Source: Pseudomonadales bacterium (lineage in GTDB: Bacteria; Pseudomonadota; Gammaproteobacteria; Pseudomonadales; Pseudohongiellaceae). From it: a DNA stretch of 62,750 nucleotides. The DNA lies in the NCBI GenBank assembly GCA_028281635.1, contig JANQJM010000076.1, forward strand, positions 1 through 62,750, given 5' to 3'. Every line of letters starts with the position of its first letter. Position 1 is the first letter of the stretch. Below are positions 61,734-62,750 of the stretch, in pieces. The notes below the pieces were generated by a model. The model was not told where the DNA came from, made no database searches, and saw only the letters and a program-made list of their open reading frames with translations. A program made the position numbers and the translations under genes.

Positions 61734-62750
61734 TTAGTAATTTATAAGCACCGTTTCAGCGCCGTTGAATTGATCGGTTGCTGATACGATGATGGTGTTG
61801 CCTGCTTCCAGCCCTTCGATGATCTCGATGTTATTGAGGCTGGTGGCACCAGTAAGAATAGGAGTACGGTAAGCAATACCGTCTTCAACGCGATACGCGA
61901 CTCTGCCATTGCCACTGTCAAAAAACTGACCGCGCTGAACCATTAGTACATCAAGTTTCTCTTCCAGCAATATGCGCGTGGATAAGCGTTGGTTCTGACG
62001 CAGGCCAGCAGGTACTTCACCGGCGAAGCGAACGCGACCGGTAACCTGGTTTTCGATGATCTCAGGGCTGACAGCAACCAGGGTGGCAGCAAAGGTTTCA
62101 CTGCCTGCGCGGACTTCAGCCTGCATACCAATTGCGAGGTCATCTGCATAGCTTTCTGAGATTTGTACTTCGACTTCGAAGGCGGAAAGATCAACGACAC
62201 TTAGAATAGCCTGGTTCTTTGCAACGTTGGTTTTCTGATCGACGGCCAGGTTGCCAACGATGCCATCAACAGGAGAGCGAATGGTTAGTTCTTCAACTTG
62301 CCGCTTCAGGTCCTGCACTAATAACTCTTGCTGTTCAACACTTAGCTGACGAGTTTGCAGCTCGAATTCCAAGCGCTCGTTGTCCAGCTCTTTATCCATC
62401 AGGGAATGCTTATGCAGCAATTCTGCAGTAAGCAGATCATCCTGGGCTTTTACGTAATCTACTTCTGTCACTGCGCCCTGGGTGTAGGCAAGCTCGGCCC
62501 GGTTCATTTCCCGTTGAGCGGCTTTTAGAGTGATGGAAGCAGAGTCTTCAGTTTTCTGGTTTTCCAGTTGCTGTTGGCGGGTGGTAATTCTCTGTCTGTC
62601 CAGTTCTACCTCCAATGATGAAAGTCGCGCCTCTTCCAGCAGTAACTGGTTCTGAATTTCGGGGCTTTCAATGTCTGCCAGCACATCACCGGTCTTGACC
62701 GAATCTCCCGATTCAACTGTAAAAGTGACAGTGCCCGTTTGTGTTGCATA
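61734..62750 (-). CDS. Periplasmic adaptor (MacA/HlyD family), N-terminus beyond the window
   Basis: The frame is open to the right edge; 338 residues are visible. The first lipoyl half-motif (TFTVESGDSVKTGDVLADIESPE), a coiled-coil hairpin of about 120 residues rich in Glu, Gln and Leu, the second lipoyl half (IRSPVDGIVGNLAVDQKTNVAKNQAILSVVD) and a beta-barrel (VQISESYADDLAIGMQAEVRAGSETFAATLVAVSPEIIENQVTGRVRF) are in family order. It bridges the ABC permeases and an outer-membrane factor. It is the first gene of the minus-strand efflux operon. Confidence 0.9.
   Translation of the reverse strand, partial: YATQTGTVTFTVESGDSVKTGDVLADIESPEIQNQLLLEEARLSSLEVELDRQRITTRQQQLENQKTEDSASITLKAAQREMNRAELAYTQGAVTEVDYVKAQDDLLTAELLHKHSLMDKELDNERLEFELQTRQLSVEQQELLVQDLKRQVEELTIRSPVDGIVGNLAVDQKTNVAKNQAILSVVDLSAFEVEVQISESYADDLAIGMQAEVRAGSETFAATLVAVSPEIIENQVTGRVRFAGEVPAGLRQNQRLSTRILLEEKLDVLMVQRGQFFDSGNGRVAYRVEDGIAYRTPILTGATSLNNIEIIEGLEAGNTIIVSATDQFNGAETVLINY

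Overview
This 62.75 kb window is chromosomal DNA of a gammaproteobacterium, probably a free-living, respiring, aquatic one. The evidence is gene order. The runs nnr-tsaE-amidase-mutL-miaA-hfq-hflX-hflK-hflC-DUF2065-hisZ-purA and tRNA-Leu-rnr-rlmB-rpsF-rpsR-DUF2232-rplI-dnaB-alr match the order I recall from Pseudomonas and its relatives. A homodimeric-type aceE, a ccoNOQP oxidase and a MutL carrying the endonuclease motif fit that group. By eye the base composition is close to half GC and even, apart from an AT-richer stretch near 33.1-35.0 kb. I cannot name the genus.

Layout. 1-14.6 kb is a metabolic and envelope mixture: the end of a TolC-type outer-membrane factor, a large lipoprotein of unknown function, a Tat-exported two-subunit molybdenum oxidoreductase (IorAB type) divergent from an iron alcohol dehydrogenase-aquaporin pair, a TraB-like protein, small lipoproteins, a TPR protein, a glutamate-synthase-like FMN protein, a DUF481 barrel, and a sixA-cytochrome c-chaN-DUF4159 run. 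14.9-19.6 kb holds aceE without aceF or lpd beside it, a DUF2059/SIMPL pair and a MarR regulator. 19.6-33.1 kb is the conserved nnr-to-purA block: metabolite repair, tRNA modification, cell-wall hydrolysis, mismatch repair, Hfq, and the HflX/HflKC quality-control genes.

33.1-40.8 kb is an accessory block between purA and tRNA-Leu. It holds a RAYT-type Y1 transposase flanked by palindromic GGACACCCA repeats, a small unknown ORF, a CopC-like lipoprotein, a Yip1-family gene leading the cbb3 oxidase operon behind a well-formed FNR/ANR-type promoter, and a renalase-like flavoprotein. 40.8-53.7 kb returns to the conserved block (tRNA-Leu, rnr, rlmB, rpsF-rpsR-DUF2232-rplI, dnaB, alr, radA), interrupted only by a convergent hybrid histidine kinase. 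53.7-62.75 kb carries a Spinster-like MFS transporter, an ABC-2 exporter, a secreted MORN-repeat protein and a MacAB-like efflux operon (adaptor, ATPase, two separate permeases) that runs off the right edge.

The most unusual signal is a pair of long imperfect palindromes (14651-14819 and 57100-57218). Both sit between convergent genes. They share loop and flank sequences, and their stems differ by paired changes that preserve base-pairing, so they look like copies of an ERIC-like structured intergenic element. Next are the REP/RAYT set, with an exact 17-base copy of the repeat inside miaA; the FNR-type promoter of the cbb3 operon; a perfect 16-bp palindrome between the molybdenum oxidoreductase and alcohol dehydrogenase genes; and structured, tRNA-like debris beside tRNA-Leu. 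No CRISPR array, prophage, integron or conventional insertion sequence was found.
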